Assembly (NCBI GenBank): GCA_964478165.1
Contig: CAYZGU010000041.1
Span: forward strand, 124,001 to 188,000
Direction: 5' to 3'
DNA from: CAYZGU01 sp964478165
Lineage (GTDB): Bacteria > Poribacteria > WGA-4E > JAJDTR01
DNA: 64,000 bases
Shown: in pieces, positions 9,004 to 18,806 of the stretch
How positions within the stretch are numbered: position 1 is the first letter of the stretch
How the letters are laid out: every line of letters starts with the position of its first letter
Program-made: the position numbers and the translations under genes
The notes under the pieces: generated by a model
Seen by the model: the letters and a program-made list of their open reading frames with translations, nothing else
What the model was told of the DNA's origin: nothing
Database searches by the model: none

Positions 9004-9929
9004 GAGATCAGAAAACAAATACTCTTGTGACAAGGGGAGATCGCGTGTTTGCGTGGCTGCTTAACGCGCCAACCATATCTTTGCTCCTAGCGTTGGTGGC
9101 ATATCCAATTGGAGTTTCTCTGTGGATAAGCCTCCATCGCTACAACCTCCGACGCCCTGCACAGTTTGATTTTGTCGGACTAGGCAATTACGTAGCCATC
9201 CTCACCAGCCACGAGTTTTGGCATTCGCTACGCATAACTCTTTATTTCGGGGGACTTTCTGTAATACTGGTCATCCTCATCGCACTTGTAATTGCATTGC
9301 TCTTCAATGAGAAATTCGCGGGCCGTGGTGTGGCACGCGCTCTTTTATTGATACCCTGGGCGGTACCAGGAGTGGTAAACGGCTTAATGTGGGTCGGACT
9401 CCTAGGAACGAACGGGGCGTTCAATGAACTCCTGGAACACAGTGTCAGTTTGTTTAATAGAGTAACTGGTTTCAATCTCGAGTACATTGGCATGGCCTCG
9501 CCTCCCGTCGCGCTCAATGCGGCGATTGCCGCCCACGTGTGGCGCAGCGTCCCGTTCGCATGCATTATTTTCTTGGCAGCGCTACAAGCGATTCCATCCG
9601 AACAATATCGTGCCGCCCGCGTTGACGGAGCTAATGGGTGGAATCGTTTTCGGCATATCACGCTGCCATGGCTTCTTCACCCAATCATGATTGTTGCCAT
9701 CTTTGAAACCATGAATAGCTTTCGTGCTTTTGACCTTATCTTTACTCTTACCGGTGGCGGACCAGGCGATGCAACTTTCGTCATTGCTTGGCAAGCCTAC
9801 AAAGAGGCGTTCGCGCGCCTCAACTTTGGCGGCGCAAACGCCTACTCATATCTTATCACACTCATCACGATGGGATTATCGATCGCCTACATTAGACTGC
9901 TGTATCGACGCGGTACAGTGCAAGGATAG
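8994..9929 (+). CDS. ABC sugar transporter permease, MalF type
   Basis: This 311-residue inner-membrane protein has about six hydrophobic segments and the EAA loop SEQYRAARVDGANGWNRF followed by HITLPWL, the site that docks the ATPase. GPGDATFVIAWQAYKEAF and the final SYLITLITMGLSIAYIRLLYRRG match the MalF/UgpA group. The start is GTG at 8994, ten bases inside the binding-protein gene, so translation is coupled. Confidence 0.92.
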   Translation: MDLRDQKTNTLVTRGDRVFAWLLNAPTISLLLALVAYPIGVSLWISLHRYNLRRPAQFDFVGLGNYVAILTSHEFWHSLRITLYFGGLSVILVILIALVIALLFNEKFAGRGVARALLLIPWAVPGVVNGLMWVGLLGTNGAFNELLEHSVSLFNRVTGFNLEYIGMASPPVALNAAIAAHVWRSVPFACIIFLAALQAIPSEQYRAARVDGANGWNRFRHITLPWLLHPIMIVAIFETMNSFRAFDLIFTLTGGGPGDATFVIAWQAYKEAFARLNFGGANAYSYLITLITMGLSIAYIRLLYRRGTVQG

Positions 9930-9955
9930 AAGATTCACCAGAGGGCCGAGAGGAA

Positions 9956-10819
9956 ATGCCTGTAAACAAATCGCATGCAAAACGCATCACCTTGTACTCA
10001 CTGGTTATCGTGGCAACACTGTATATTGTTACACCGTTCTTGTGGGTGCTATCAGTTAGCTTCATGCACGAACGGGAAGTCAATCAAAGACATTGGATTC
10101 CTCGGGAGCCAACACTAGGAAACTACAAAACCTACTTCCAGGTGGAAAGTCGAAGTGCAGAAGTCGGCGCAACAACGGCACGCCAATTTCCTCGTGCAAT
10201 TACAAATAGCCTAATTATTGGATTTTCGGTGGTTTTCATTAACCTCGTTTTCGGAACATTGGCAGCATACGCACTGGCCCGCGTCAACTTCAATGGTAGC
10301 CTTCTCTTACTACTCTTCTATCTAGGTTCACGCAGCGTGCCGGGTGTGGCGATCATGATTCCGATGTATCTTGTCATTCGGACTTTCGGCTTGCTTGACA
10401 CGCACCTAGCAGTAATACTCGCACACTCAACCTTTACGTTGCCATTCACAATCTGGATTCTCAAGGGGTACTTTCAGACTATCCCGCTGGACCTAGAACG
10501 CGCGGCACGTGTAGATGGTTGTTCACGTCTCGGCGCCTTACTTCGCGTCTTTCTACCAGTCACTGCACCCGGTCTGATTGCAGTAGGTATCTTCTCCTTC
10601 ATCGCTTCGTGGGGCGAATTTCTATTTGCCCTTCTCTTTACATCAACGATTGGGTCGAAACCCGTAACTGTCCTTGCCTCGGATTTCGCACAAGAAACAC
10701 AGACTCCCTTTGCTCTGATTGCGACCGGCGGCGTTTTAGTGGTTCTTCTTCCCATAATTCTGGCCTTTGTCTTCCAAAGGTTCATAATCCACGGCATTGG
10801 CGGCTCAATGACCGGTTGA
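9956..10819 (+). CDS. ABC sugar transporter permease, MalG type
   Basis: This 287-residue partner permease has six hydrophobic segments and the EAA loop PLDLERAARVDGCSRLGALL followed by VFLPVTAPGL. The WGEFLFALLFTS segment is characteristic of MalG/UgpE proteins. GAGAGG sits directly before the ATG. It lies 26 bases after the MalF-type gene and forms the heterodimeric membrane channel with it. Confidence 0.92.
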   Translation: MPVNKSHAKRITLYSLVIVATLYIVTPFLWVLSVSFMHEREVNQRHWIPREPTLGNYKTYFQVESRSAEVGATTARQFPRAITNSLIIGFSVVFINLVFGTLAAYALARVNFNGSLLLLLFYLGSRSVPGVAIMIPMYLVIRTFGLLDTHLAVILAHSTFTLPFTIWILKGYFQTIPLDLERAARVDGCSRLGALLRVFLPVTAPGLIAVGIFSFIASWGEFLFALLFTSTIGSKPVTVLASDFAQETQTPFALIATGGVLVVLLPIILAFVFQRFIIHGIGGSMTG

Positions 10820-10879
10820 ACAGGCAATATAATACAGACACATTTGCAAACAGTTTGCAGAAGGAGTAATCATAGTTCT

Positions 10880-11980
10880 GTGGCACAAGCTATCCTTGAA
10901 AACCTGACAAAATCCTACGCCGAAATCGTCGCGGTAGATAACCTCAACCTCGAAATCGTTGATCGTGAGTTCCTCACTCTCCTCGGGCCGTCAGGCTGTG
11001 GAAAGACGACAACCTTGAACATCATCGCGGGGCTCGAAGCACCAACGAATGGCCGCATATTATTTGATGCGGACGATGTCACTCATGTGCCCCCAGAGCG
11101 GAGAGATGTATCAATGGTATTTCAAACATACGCACTATATCCACATATGCGGGTGTTTGATAATATTGCTTTCGGTCTGCGCATGCGTCGATTGCCATCG
11201 GATGAAATTCAGAATCGTGTCAACGCCGTAGCACAAACCATGGAAATTGAATCTCTCCTTAAACGTAAGCCGCGTCAACTGAGTGGAGGACAGCGGCAAC
11301 GAGTTGCGCTCGCGCGTGCAATTGTCAGAAACCCACGGGTATTCCTCCTTGACGAACCACTCTCCAACCTAGATGCTAAATTGCGGGTTAGTATGCGCAC
11401 CGAGATTAAGCGGCTGCACGCCAGCCTGAAAAAAACCTTTGTTTACGTTACACACGATCAGGCGGAATCACTAATCATGTCAGACCGGATTGCGATACTC
11501 AACTCAGGAAAACTCCAACAGCTCGCAACGCCCGACAAAATCTACAACCAGCCTTCTAACTCCTTTGTTGCCGGGTTCGTCGGAAGTCCTCCGATGAATT
11601 TTTTTCATGGCAAACTCGAAACCTCTGCAGATGGTCAATGGCAGGTCGTTGGAAGAGGCTTCGCATCTAAAATCGCGCCCGAGACGGCAAATCGTCTCAG
11701 CACCACCGCCCACAGTCAGGTTCAACTTGGAATTCGCGCAGAAAACATTCATCTAGAGCCCACTCAGGTGCCCACTGCGCGTGCTAAAATAGTTGTGCTC
11801 GAACCACTAGGTAGCGATCTATTCCTGACATTAGATCTCGACGGTACGACCTTCAAAGCACGAACTAATCCGGATGCGCATTTCAAACTCGGTGAACGCG
11901 TGAACGTTCGATTTGAACCCAACAAAATCCACTTGTTCGACCACAAAACAGGTCTCACAATTCTTAACAGTGAGAGCTGA
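10880..11980 (+). CDS. ABC sugar transporter ATPase, MalK/UgpC/MsmX type
   Basis: The ATPase has Walker A GPSGCGKTT, Q-loop VFQTYALYPHM, signature LSGGQRQRVALARA, Walker B VFLLDEPLSNLD and the switch histidine YVTHDQ. A C-terminal regulatory OB/TOBE region follows (about residues 235-366). An in-frame TTG at 10844 would add twelve residues, but AAGGAG at 10861-10866 lies between it and GTG 10880, and the protein from GTG has the usual MalK length (366). It completes the importer, so the system does not depend on a shared ATPase gene elsewhere. Confidence 0.92.
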   Translation: MAQAILENLTKSYAEIVAVDNLNLEIVDREFLTLLGPSGCGKTTTLNIIAGLEAPTNGRILFDADDVTHVPPERRDVSMVFQTYALYPHMRVFDNIAFGLRMRRLPSDEIQNRVNAVAQTMEIESLLKRKPRQLSGGQRQRVALARAIVRNPRVFLLDEPLSNLDAKLRVSMRTEIKRLHASLKKTFVYVTHDQAESLIMSDRIAILNSGKLQQLATPDKIYNQPSNSFVAGFVGSPPMNFFHGKLETSADGQWQVVGRGFASKIAPETANRLSTTAHSQVQLGIRAENIHLEPTQVPTARAKIVVLEPLGSDLFLTLDLDGTTFKARTNPDAHFKLGERVNVRFEPNKIHLFDHKTGLTILNSES

Positions 11981-12075
11981 TTTACCCCGAGTGTCCGAAA
12001 GATGTCTTCATCATCGGTTGTTAAACCCGTTCCCAATTCTACCGGGATGTTGAAATTACAAGAACTACCACGCCT

Positions 12076-13596
12076 ATGAACCGTAGAGCTTTTCTTAAAC
12101 TCTCCTCACTTGCACTAGCGGGAATACATGCCCAAGCATGCGATACGATACCTGGCACACATAGCTCCGCACGTTACGATATATCAATAAAATCCGATCT
12201 CGAAATAGGTCATCTAATCATCGACAGTAGTGCTTTCCCACCAGGAAAGATATTCTCCACAGACTACCTAGTGGTGGGCGGCGGAATCGCTGGCCTAGCA
12301 GCCGCCTGTGAGGTGAGGGATAGAGATTTCATTCTCTGTGAATTGTCCCAAGACTTGGGCGGGACATCGGGCAGAGAATCTTACGCAGGCGAAGTCTTTT
12401 CACAAGGAGCGCACTACGACCTAGCTTATCCGAACTACTACGGTGAACGCACGCTCCAGTTTCTAGAAAACTTAGCAATCATCAACTATGACAAGCTCAC
12501 TGACGCCTGGAACTTCGTAGACCAACACTATCTCATTGAACCTGGACACGAGAGTCAAACATTTACGCCGCATGGATTAAGAGACGACATTTTCGAAACT
12601 GGAACTCTCAAGGACGAGTTCCTAGCGTTGGTACTGCCCTATTTGGGTGAAATGAAACTCCCCACGAGAATAATTCGCAAGGAGTTCTGGTCCCTTGATA
12701 GAATTAATTTTATGGAATTCCTCCAGCACTCTCTCAAATTGACATCCTCATTTAAACAGAGCATTGACTATCAAATGCGGGACGACTACGGCGCAGATGC
12801 AGCCGAGGTGTCCGCCTTAGCCGGAATTCATTATTATTCTTGTAGACCTTACTATGCTGAATCAGTCGAACTTTTTTCACCACCACAGGGTAACGCCTAC
12901 TTCATAGACAAGATGGCTAACACATTGGAAGGTGCTAGAATCAAGACACGGCACCTCGTACGAAACATAGAAAAAACAAAAGATGATTTCGCTATCGAAG
13001 TAATAAACATCGCAAACAGGACAGTTGACCAATACAGAGCAAAAAGAGTCATTTATGCTGGACAGAAACACGCGCTAAGTCACGTGTTTGCGCCTGACGG
13101 TCATATTTTTCAGAATAACGATTACGCGCCATGGTTGGTAATTAACCTGGTGCTCAAAGAAAGTATGCAAGTACGGGCATTTTGGCAGAATGAGTTTTTA
13201 ACGAGTGACTCAAGCTTTTTGGGATTTGTGGATAGCGCCTCTCAAGCCCACAAAGACGGTGCTAGAGTGTTTACTGCGTACTACTGTTTCAAGCCCAATC
13301 AGAGACCATTTCTCGCGAACATTGAGAATAACGCTCAGGCAATTGTTCGCAAAACCGTTGAGAATATTAGTCGATACTTTAATCACAATATTGGCGATTT
13401 AGTTGAGAAGGTCTTCATCAAAGTTCTCGGGCACGCAATGCCTATTCCCAAGACACACTACTTATTCGACGACAAGAATCAACGCCGCTCTGAGCAAAAT
13501 TTGGTGTACGCCGGAGTGGATAACAGCCGCCTGCCCCTGCTGTTCGAAGCGCTAGACAGTGGAATTCAAGCAGTAAGGGAACTAGATCGCGCATGA
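12076..13596 (+). CDS. Tat-exported FAD/NAD(P)-binding oxidoreductase
   Basis: The 506-residue product begins with a twin-arginine signal (MNRRAFLKLSSLALAGIHAQAC), with a possible lipid-modified Cys. The Rossmann FAD motif VVGGGIAGLAAACEV occurs near residue 67, followed by CELSQDLGGTSG. GAHYDLAYP and MRDDYGADAAEVSALAG correspond to conserved blocks of a group of periplasmic FAD proteins often found beside spermidine-synthase-like genes. The substrate is unknown. It lies 95 bp after the importer ATPase on the same strand and may belong to that operon, which would make it an oxidase of the transported compound or of a precursor. No good ribosome site is seen before the ATG. Confidence 0.82.
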   Translation: MNRRAFLKLSSLALAGIHAQACDTIPGTHSSARYDISIKSDLEIGHLIIDSSAFPPGKIFSTDYLVVGGGIAGLAAACEVRDRDFILCELSQDLGGTSGRESYAGEVFSQGAHYDLAYPNYYGERTLQFLENLAIINYDKLTDAWNFVDQHYLIEPGHESQTFTPHGLRDDIFETGTLKDEFLALVLPYLGEMKLPTRIIRKEFWSLDRINFMEFLQHSLKLTSSFKQSIDYQMRDDYGADAAEVSALAGIHYYSCRPYYAESVELFSPPQGNAYFIDKMANTLEGARIKTRHLVRNIEKTKDDFAIEVINIANRTVDQYRAKRVIYAGQKHALSHVFAPDGHIFQNNDYAPWLVINLVLKESMQVRAFWQNEFLTSDSSFLGFVDSASQAHKDGARVFTAYYCFKPNQRPFLANIENNAQAIVRKTVENISRYFNHNIGDLVEKVFIKVLGHAMPIPKTHYLFDDKNQRRSEQNLVYAGVDNSRLPLLFEALDSGIQAVRELDRA

Positions 13597-15218
13597 GTTT
13601 CTATCTACAGTACGACAAAGCACACACCCGAGGAACACAAACTGATGATTCGACAGAATTTTTTCGAGACGATGCGACAAAAGAGACTGCCTCGCCGATC
13701 GCATCCTGAATTGGTCAATCATATATCATAAATAACTTTTCTCGGCGCCATATTTGATTCTGGTCGGTGTATCAAGATAAGATGACAAATTAATGAAAAC
13801 GACTCAACAAAATCCGTTGACAACAACAAGGCGTCTGACTTCCAGTTCCAGTCGGATAGCCTTTCGACTTTCCCCGGTTTCATATCTCATCGGCAGGGTC
13901 TGAATTCCTAATTGAAACATTCGTTCCAGTACTATCCATAACAAATGTTAGAATTCCGAAGTCATCGAATTTGGAGTCCCCAAGGCATAGTAACAACGTG
14001 CAACTGCGATTCGCATAAAAAGAAGAAGTCTGCCGGAGAACTATCCTACACCACCGGAATTCCCGCTCTAATCACTAAGGACCGCAAAAATTCATTTGAC
14101 CATGGGAACTCCAATGTACAAACTTGCGAGAACATCATGTAATCCGATACCCAGCGGAAGGCAAAGGGCCTCGGCTTCTCTTAATTACCCCTGATAATGT
14201 AACACGTGTGCCAAATCCTTCCGATACAACCACTATTTTCCACCATCTTCTCTACAATATCATTTGCGGATGCATTAATCTATCCCATATACGCCAAGTA
14301 GTCGGTCTGAAGAAATGAAAATTTGGATAAAATCTCGCACTCAGCTCTCAAATGGATTGCACTTTGCATTCGAGTTCCAATTGACATCTACATTCCATTC
14401 CAAGGGTATAAGAGGGCTGAAACCGCCACGCTCTCAGACGTAGTGGCATGCGTTGTACAACAGACAGACTGCGACAGGCGAAAAGCCCAACCTAGAAAGC
14501 CACGATTGGTAGGGCTTTATCAGAAACCATTCCAGGGAGACACTACGTCCGCTTTGTCAAATTATACGCGCAGCATGATTCTTAAGCGGCTAATCCACAC
14601 GCCACAATGACATTGAGAACTATCACAGCAACGATTATATATAGTCGTCAGAGCAACCCAGTTCTTGTATCCTTTTTTCATCCTGAGCATTCGCAATACC
14701 TCTAGTATGAACAGAACTCCTGTCAGCTTAGCTTGAAGTGCTACTTCAATTAATTCCCAACTCCCGACTGGGTTCAGTCGAATAACGTCTTAGTAGGAGG
14801 AGTGCCGCACACTTGGGCTCAAGAAGCAGGCAATTTTCCCCACTTCCTGCGGCGATGAAGCAAATTTCTAAACACCATGGACCATCGAAATTCTTCCCAT
14901 TACCGCATGTATACTAGGGGTGCCCCCAAAAGCAAGCCACCAAGGTGCTCAGAGAATTCGACGCCTCTTTACAATACCATGAAGTGGACCATGTAACATA
15001 TAACCCCAGTTAGGGACGAATAAAAAAGTGTGCTGACCGAACGCTTTATCTGTTAGAATTAAGGGACAAGGTGTTCCGACACATTTCGCAAGCCATAGGT
15101 TCACATCAGATTCACACTGGGAGGGAATGCATAGGCAATCTCCCCGCACCTTCGAAGCGCAATTTAATTGCTATAGACATTCATTCAGGAATTTCAGGAA
15201 AAGGAGAATAATTATACC
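13597..15218. other. Large gap of 1.6 kb without convincing genes
   Basis: Short ORFs here have no recognisable family, no good ribosome sites and unlikely composition, so I leave them out. A promoter-like TTGATT-N18-TAAGAT at 13754-13783 has no gene behind it, which could mean a lost gene or a small RNA. The htpG leader with AAAGGAG lies at the right end. Confidence 0.45.
13754..13783 (+). promoter_or_regulatory. Orphan promoter-like element
   Basis: TTGATT (13754-13759) and TAAGAT (13778-13783) are 18 bases apart and the -10 box continues GA, as at 18413. The next plus-strand gene is more than 1.4 kb away, so any transcript would be non-coding or from a decayed gene. Confidence 0.3.
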
Positions 15219-17081
15219 ATGTCCACCAATACGACTGAAGGACGAGAGGAATTTGAATACAAGGCGGAGATGAAGCAACTTCTTCATCTAATAATCCATT
15301 CCCTCTATACCCACCGCGAGGTTTTCCTGCGCGAAGTGATTTCGAATGCCTCCGATGCGTTAAATCAGGTGCGATTCAGACAGCTAACAGATAATAACAT
15401 TGTAAGCCCCGAGGCGCCTTTGCGAATCAACATCAGCGTCGACGAAAAAGAGCACACATTTTCAATTGCTGATACAGGCATCGGCATGACAAAAGACGAT
15501 TTAATTTCGAAAATTGGCACAATCGCAAGTTCTGGAACCTTAGATTTTTTGGAGAGATTGAAGAAAGAAGACAAACCCTTCGACGCCAATATGATTGGCC
15601 AATTTGGTATTGGATTCTATTCTGTATTTATGGTCACCGACCGAGTGGTTATTGAAACCCGTCACGCTAAGACCGATTCAAAAGGTTACCGGTGGGAATC
15701 AACCCATGAAAACAATTTCACAATTGAGGAATTTCCAAGGGAAGAACGTGGGACTACAATCACGTTCAAGCTTAAGGAAGACGCCCAGGAATTCAGCGAA
15801 GAATTCCGTGTAAAAGAGGTCATAAAAAAATACTCTAACTTCGCGGATTTCCCAATACACGTTAATGGCGAGCAGGTAAACACTATTAGCGCCTTGTGGC
15901 AAAAAAATAAGAACGACATAGAGGAAGAGGAGCTGAATGAGTTTTATAAGTTCATCTCAAACGATTTCAACCCATTTCTGGAACACCTCCATCTTTCTAT
16001 TGAGGGACAGGTAAATTTTAAAGCGATGGTTTTCATTCCCAGCACAGCTTCTTTCAATTTCATGCGCGAAGAGAATCTGAAATCGCTACATCTATATACA
16101 AACAGAATCCTTATCGACGATGACTGCAAAGAACTGCTTCCAGAATATCTGCGATTTGTTTCCGGAGTTGTGGATACCGAGGATCTTCCACTGAATGTTT
16201 CCCGTGAAGTGACACAGGCAAGTCCAATTATGGCGAAAATCAAGGACGTGTTAACGACGAGAATATTGACTTTACTGGAAGAGTGGACGCAAAACGACAA
16301 AGAAAAGTACAATACTTTTTTCAAAACCTTTGGTCTACTCTTTAAGACCGGCCTCAGCGCAGACTTCGGAAATAGAGAACGGTTAATTGACCTTTTGCGC
16401 TTTGAATCGACGAACACCGAAAAAGAAAAATACACTTCGCTTAAGCAGTATGTCGAGGACATGCACGCAGATCAAAAAGAGATTTACTACTTGTCTGGTG
16501 ACAGTAGAGAAGCCGTGGATTTGAATCCAAACCTAGAATATTTCAAGAAGAAAGGTATCGAAGTACTATTTTTCATAGATCCAGCAGATGTCTTCAACAT
16601 CCCACACCTTCAGGAATATGATGAAAAACCAATAAAGGGCATCGAAACAGCAGATCTCGAGCTCACACCGGACGAGGAAGGGGACGTGGACAGTTTAACC
16701 GCTGACCAATCGGAATCACTAATTTCCACTTTCAAAGAAGTGCTAGCCGAGAAAGTAGAGGATGTTGTTGAGTCCAAAAGACTGGTAGACTCGGCGGCTA
16801 CACTTGTCGTCGGAGCGAGCGGAATGGATCGGCAAATGGAACGCATGATGAAGATGATGAATCAACCCGTCACTAGTTCGAAAAAAATACTTGAAATTAA
16901 CCCGTCTCATCAGTTAATCAAGAACCTAGCGCAGATTCACCAAGCGAACGCTGATGAATCTCTCCTCAACAACTGCATCCAGCAAGTCTACGAAGGAGCG
17001 CTGCTAATCGATGGAAACATGGGTTCTCCAACCGACTTCGTAGCTCGCATGACTGACATCATGGAACGCGCAACAAAATAA
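15219..17081 (+). CDS. htpG: Molecular chaperone HtpG (Hsp90)
   Basis: The 620-residue protein is a full-length bacterial Hsp90. The GHKL ATPase domain is clear: REVISNASDALNQVRF (Glu/Asn site) around residue 40, IADTGIGMTKDDL near 83 and IGQFGIGFYSVFMV near 125. The middle domain has LYTNRILIDDDCKELLPEYLRFV with its substrate and catalytic Arg region (SREVTQ). The C-terminal dimerisation domain ends with an MDRQMERMMKMM segment typical of HtpG. It works in the cytoplasm as an ATP-driven foldase. AAAGGAG is twelve bases ahead of the ATG. It stands alone between large gaps. Confidence 0.97.
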   Translation: MSTNTTEGREEFEYKAEMKQLLHLIIHSLYTHREVFLREVISNASDALNQVRFRQLTDNNIVSPEAPLRINISVDEKEHTFSIADTGIGMTKDDLISKIGTIASSGTLDFLERLKKEDKPFDANMIGQFGIGFYSVFMVTDRVVIETRHAKTDSKGYRWESTHENNFTIEEFPREERGTTITFKLKEDAQEFSEEFRVKEVIKKYSNFADFPIHVNGEQVNTISALWQKNKNDIEEEELNEFYKFISNDFNPFLEHLHLSIEGQVNFKAMVFIPSTASFNFMREENLKSLHLYTNRILIDDDCKELLPEYLRFVSGVVDTEDLPLNVSREVTQASPIMAKIKDVLTTRILTLLEEWTQNDKEKYNTFFKTFGLLFKTGLSADFGNRERLIDLLRFESTNTEKEKYTSLKQYVEDMHADQKEIYYLSGDSREAVDLNPNLEYFKKKGIEVLFFIDPADVFNIPHLQEYDEKPIKGIETADLELTPDEEGDVDSLTADQSESLISTFKEVLAEKVEDVVESKRLVDSAATLVVGASGMDRQMERMMKMMNQPVTSSKKILEINPSHQLIKNLAQIHQANADESLLNNCIQQVYEGALLIDGNMGSPTDFVARMTDIMERATK

Positions 17082-17274
17082 GAATCAAACGCCGTCAAAG
17101 TGGGACCAACCACAACTCCTAGATACCTCTAACAACACCGTGTGCCAGATGTCTTTCCGAAAACAATGCGACAGGCATCCCAGCTCCACAGTCGCGGCAG
17201 CTCGGGGAGCACAGAACGTTGAAAGCAACGATGAGAACTGGCGAATCTGACATTGAACACCGCATACAGATTTC

Positions 17275-18303
17275 TTACAGTCCCGTCAATTTAACAACAT
17301 TCCCAGTTGCAATCGATTCGAAAATTGCATCTATAACTTTCATCTGACTGATGCTATTTTCAGGGCGAATACGGTGCTGGGCTCCACTGGCCAGACATTC
17401 GCACAGATGCTCCAACTGATTTGCAAATTGATATACCGGGGGAAATGCGATAGTTTCCTCACCACTACCGGTCTGTAACTTGATGGCTACGGGACGATCT
17501 TCGTTATTCCACACTCTGTCGAGACGAAGCATTCCCTCTGTCCCACAAATCTCGGCATACTGTTGTGTGATGGCAAAATTGAAGCCAACGCAGATCTGCG
17601 CCACTCGAGCACCAGGAAAACCCAGCGTGATAAACATGGCATCATCCACCTCGATTCCTAGTTGCTGAATCGCGAATACGCTACTCGGTTCTGAATCAAA
17701 GACAAAGCGCGCATGATGAATACAATAGCATCCCAAGTCAAAGATGCTACCGCCACCCTTCGCCTTGTTGTAGCGCCAGTTGCTTTCTGGAGATCTCGTC
17801 CGATGAGCGGTGCCGGTACAGAATGTGCTTCGAACTGTCATGATTTTTCCGACCGTACCCGCTTCAATAAGCTCTTTCGTTTTTAGGTGCATCGGGTGGT
17901 GACGAAATTTGAATCCCTCGGCAATCAACACACCATTCGACTTCGCCACAGTGACCAATTGCAACGCTTCTGCCGCTGTTGAGGTAAAGGGCTTCTCGCA
18001 GAGAATTGCGCGCACTTTCCGTGATTTCGCAATCTGAATACCAGTTTCTGCATGGTGAACCCCCCAGTTGGCGATAATTGCGACGTCAAGTTGCTCATCC
18101 TCTAGCATTTCATCAAGATTGAGATATCGGCGCCCTATCTGAAACATCTTCCCATAGTCATTCAACGCCTTCTCGGAAACATCACAGATCGCGACTAGAT
18201 TGACGTTTTCTAGTTCGGCGCATGCCCGTCCATGGTGCCTAGCAATTCCGCCTGTACCTACAATCCCGACGCGAAATCCGGGAACAGAAGATTTGTCTGA
18301 CAT
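17275..18303 (-). CDS. Gfo/Idh/MocA family oxidoreductase
   Basis: The N-terminal NAD(P)-binding Rossmann fold shows RVGIVGTGGIARHHGRAC, then AICDVS and CEKPFTST, the EKP motif with the catalytic-zone Lys at about residue 98. The C-terminal alpha/beta domain carries GGGSIFDLGCYCIHHARF, with the Asp and His pair expected for sugar dehydrogenases of this family. The protein probably oxidises or epimerises a sugar or cyclitol. A GTG at 18315 is in frame, but GGAG is positioned for ATG 18303, giving 342 residues. It is divergent from another Gfo/Idh gene at 18807. Confidence 0.92.
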   Translation of the reverse strand: MSDKSSVPGFRVGIVGTGGIARHHGRACAELENVNLVAICDVSEKALNDYGKMFQIGRRYLNLDEMLEDEQLDVAIIANWGVHHAETGIQIAKSRKVRAILCEKPFTSTAAEALQLVTVAKSNGVLIAEGFKFRHHPMHLKTKELIEAGTVGKIMTVRSTFCTGTAHRTRSPESNWRYNKAKGGGSIFDLGCYCIHHARFVFDSEPSSVFAIQQLGIEVDDAMFITLGFPGARVAQICVGFNFAITQQYAEICGTEGMLRLDRVWNNEDRPVAIKLQTGSGEETIAFPPVYQFANQLEHLCECLASGAQHRIRPENSISQMKVIDAIFESIATGNVVKLTGL

Positions 18304-18806
18304 AATAAAGTTCACTCCTATCTTGCATTTTGCCTTTTTGGATTCCAGCGATTATACCCTCACACATTGGAATTGCAAGAGAATTCTAGTTGATTCAAGA
18401 CTTCAAATCTGGTAAGATGACTCAATCGAAGGCTTGAACACTTATATAGATGCTACAAGGCCAACATGCAGTGAACAGCCACAACTGACATGCCGTCCTT
18501 AAACCTCGATCGGGACTAGAGGAGAAGGGTCCCAGTCTCATTGAAAGCGTGCCAATCTGCTCTGATTGCCTGGAAGAGAATTGCTCTGAGTTTACGACAT
18601 GAACTCTATTTCCAGACATGGGTTAGTGTCGGATTCGCAGGGCGGTGTCTTCCCCGAAAAGGACACCCTCAACACTTGGAACATTCTACAAAATACGCAT
18701 CAAAATTGCTCTGAGGCGCCCAGGCAGATTTGCAGAAAGAACACCCCAGCTCAAGTGTTCCTTGGCTTATGATACCAACTATTGATTGCCCAAAATGGAG
18801 TTTCCC
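18304..18806. other. Divergent intergenic region of about 500 bp between two Gfo/Idh genes
   Basis: No gene is seen. A plus-strand promoter candidate lies at 18390-18418, giving a long leader of about 380 bases to the gene at 18807. Shared control of the two oxidoreductases from here is possible. Confidence 0.4.
18390..18418 (+). promoter_or_regulatory. Promoter-like TTGATT-N17-TAAGAT
   Basis: TTGATT (18390-18395) and TAAGAT (18413-18418) have the ideal 17-base spacing. The same TAAGATGA form occurs at 13778, and TAAGATGT on the minus strand at 2059, suggesting a common -10 flavour in this genome. Confidence 0.4.

Noticed and set aside
9242..9661. Minus-strand ORF of 139 codons
   Set aside because: It is the shadow of the MalF-type permease gene.
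14380..14411. TTGACA followed by TATAAG as a promoter
   Set aside because: Spacing is 20 bases, too long for a standard promoter, and no gene follows.
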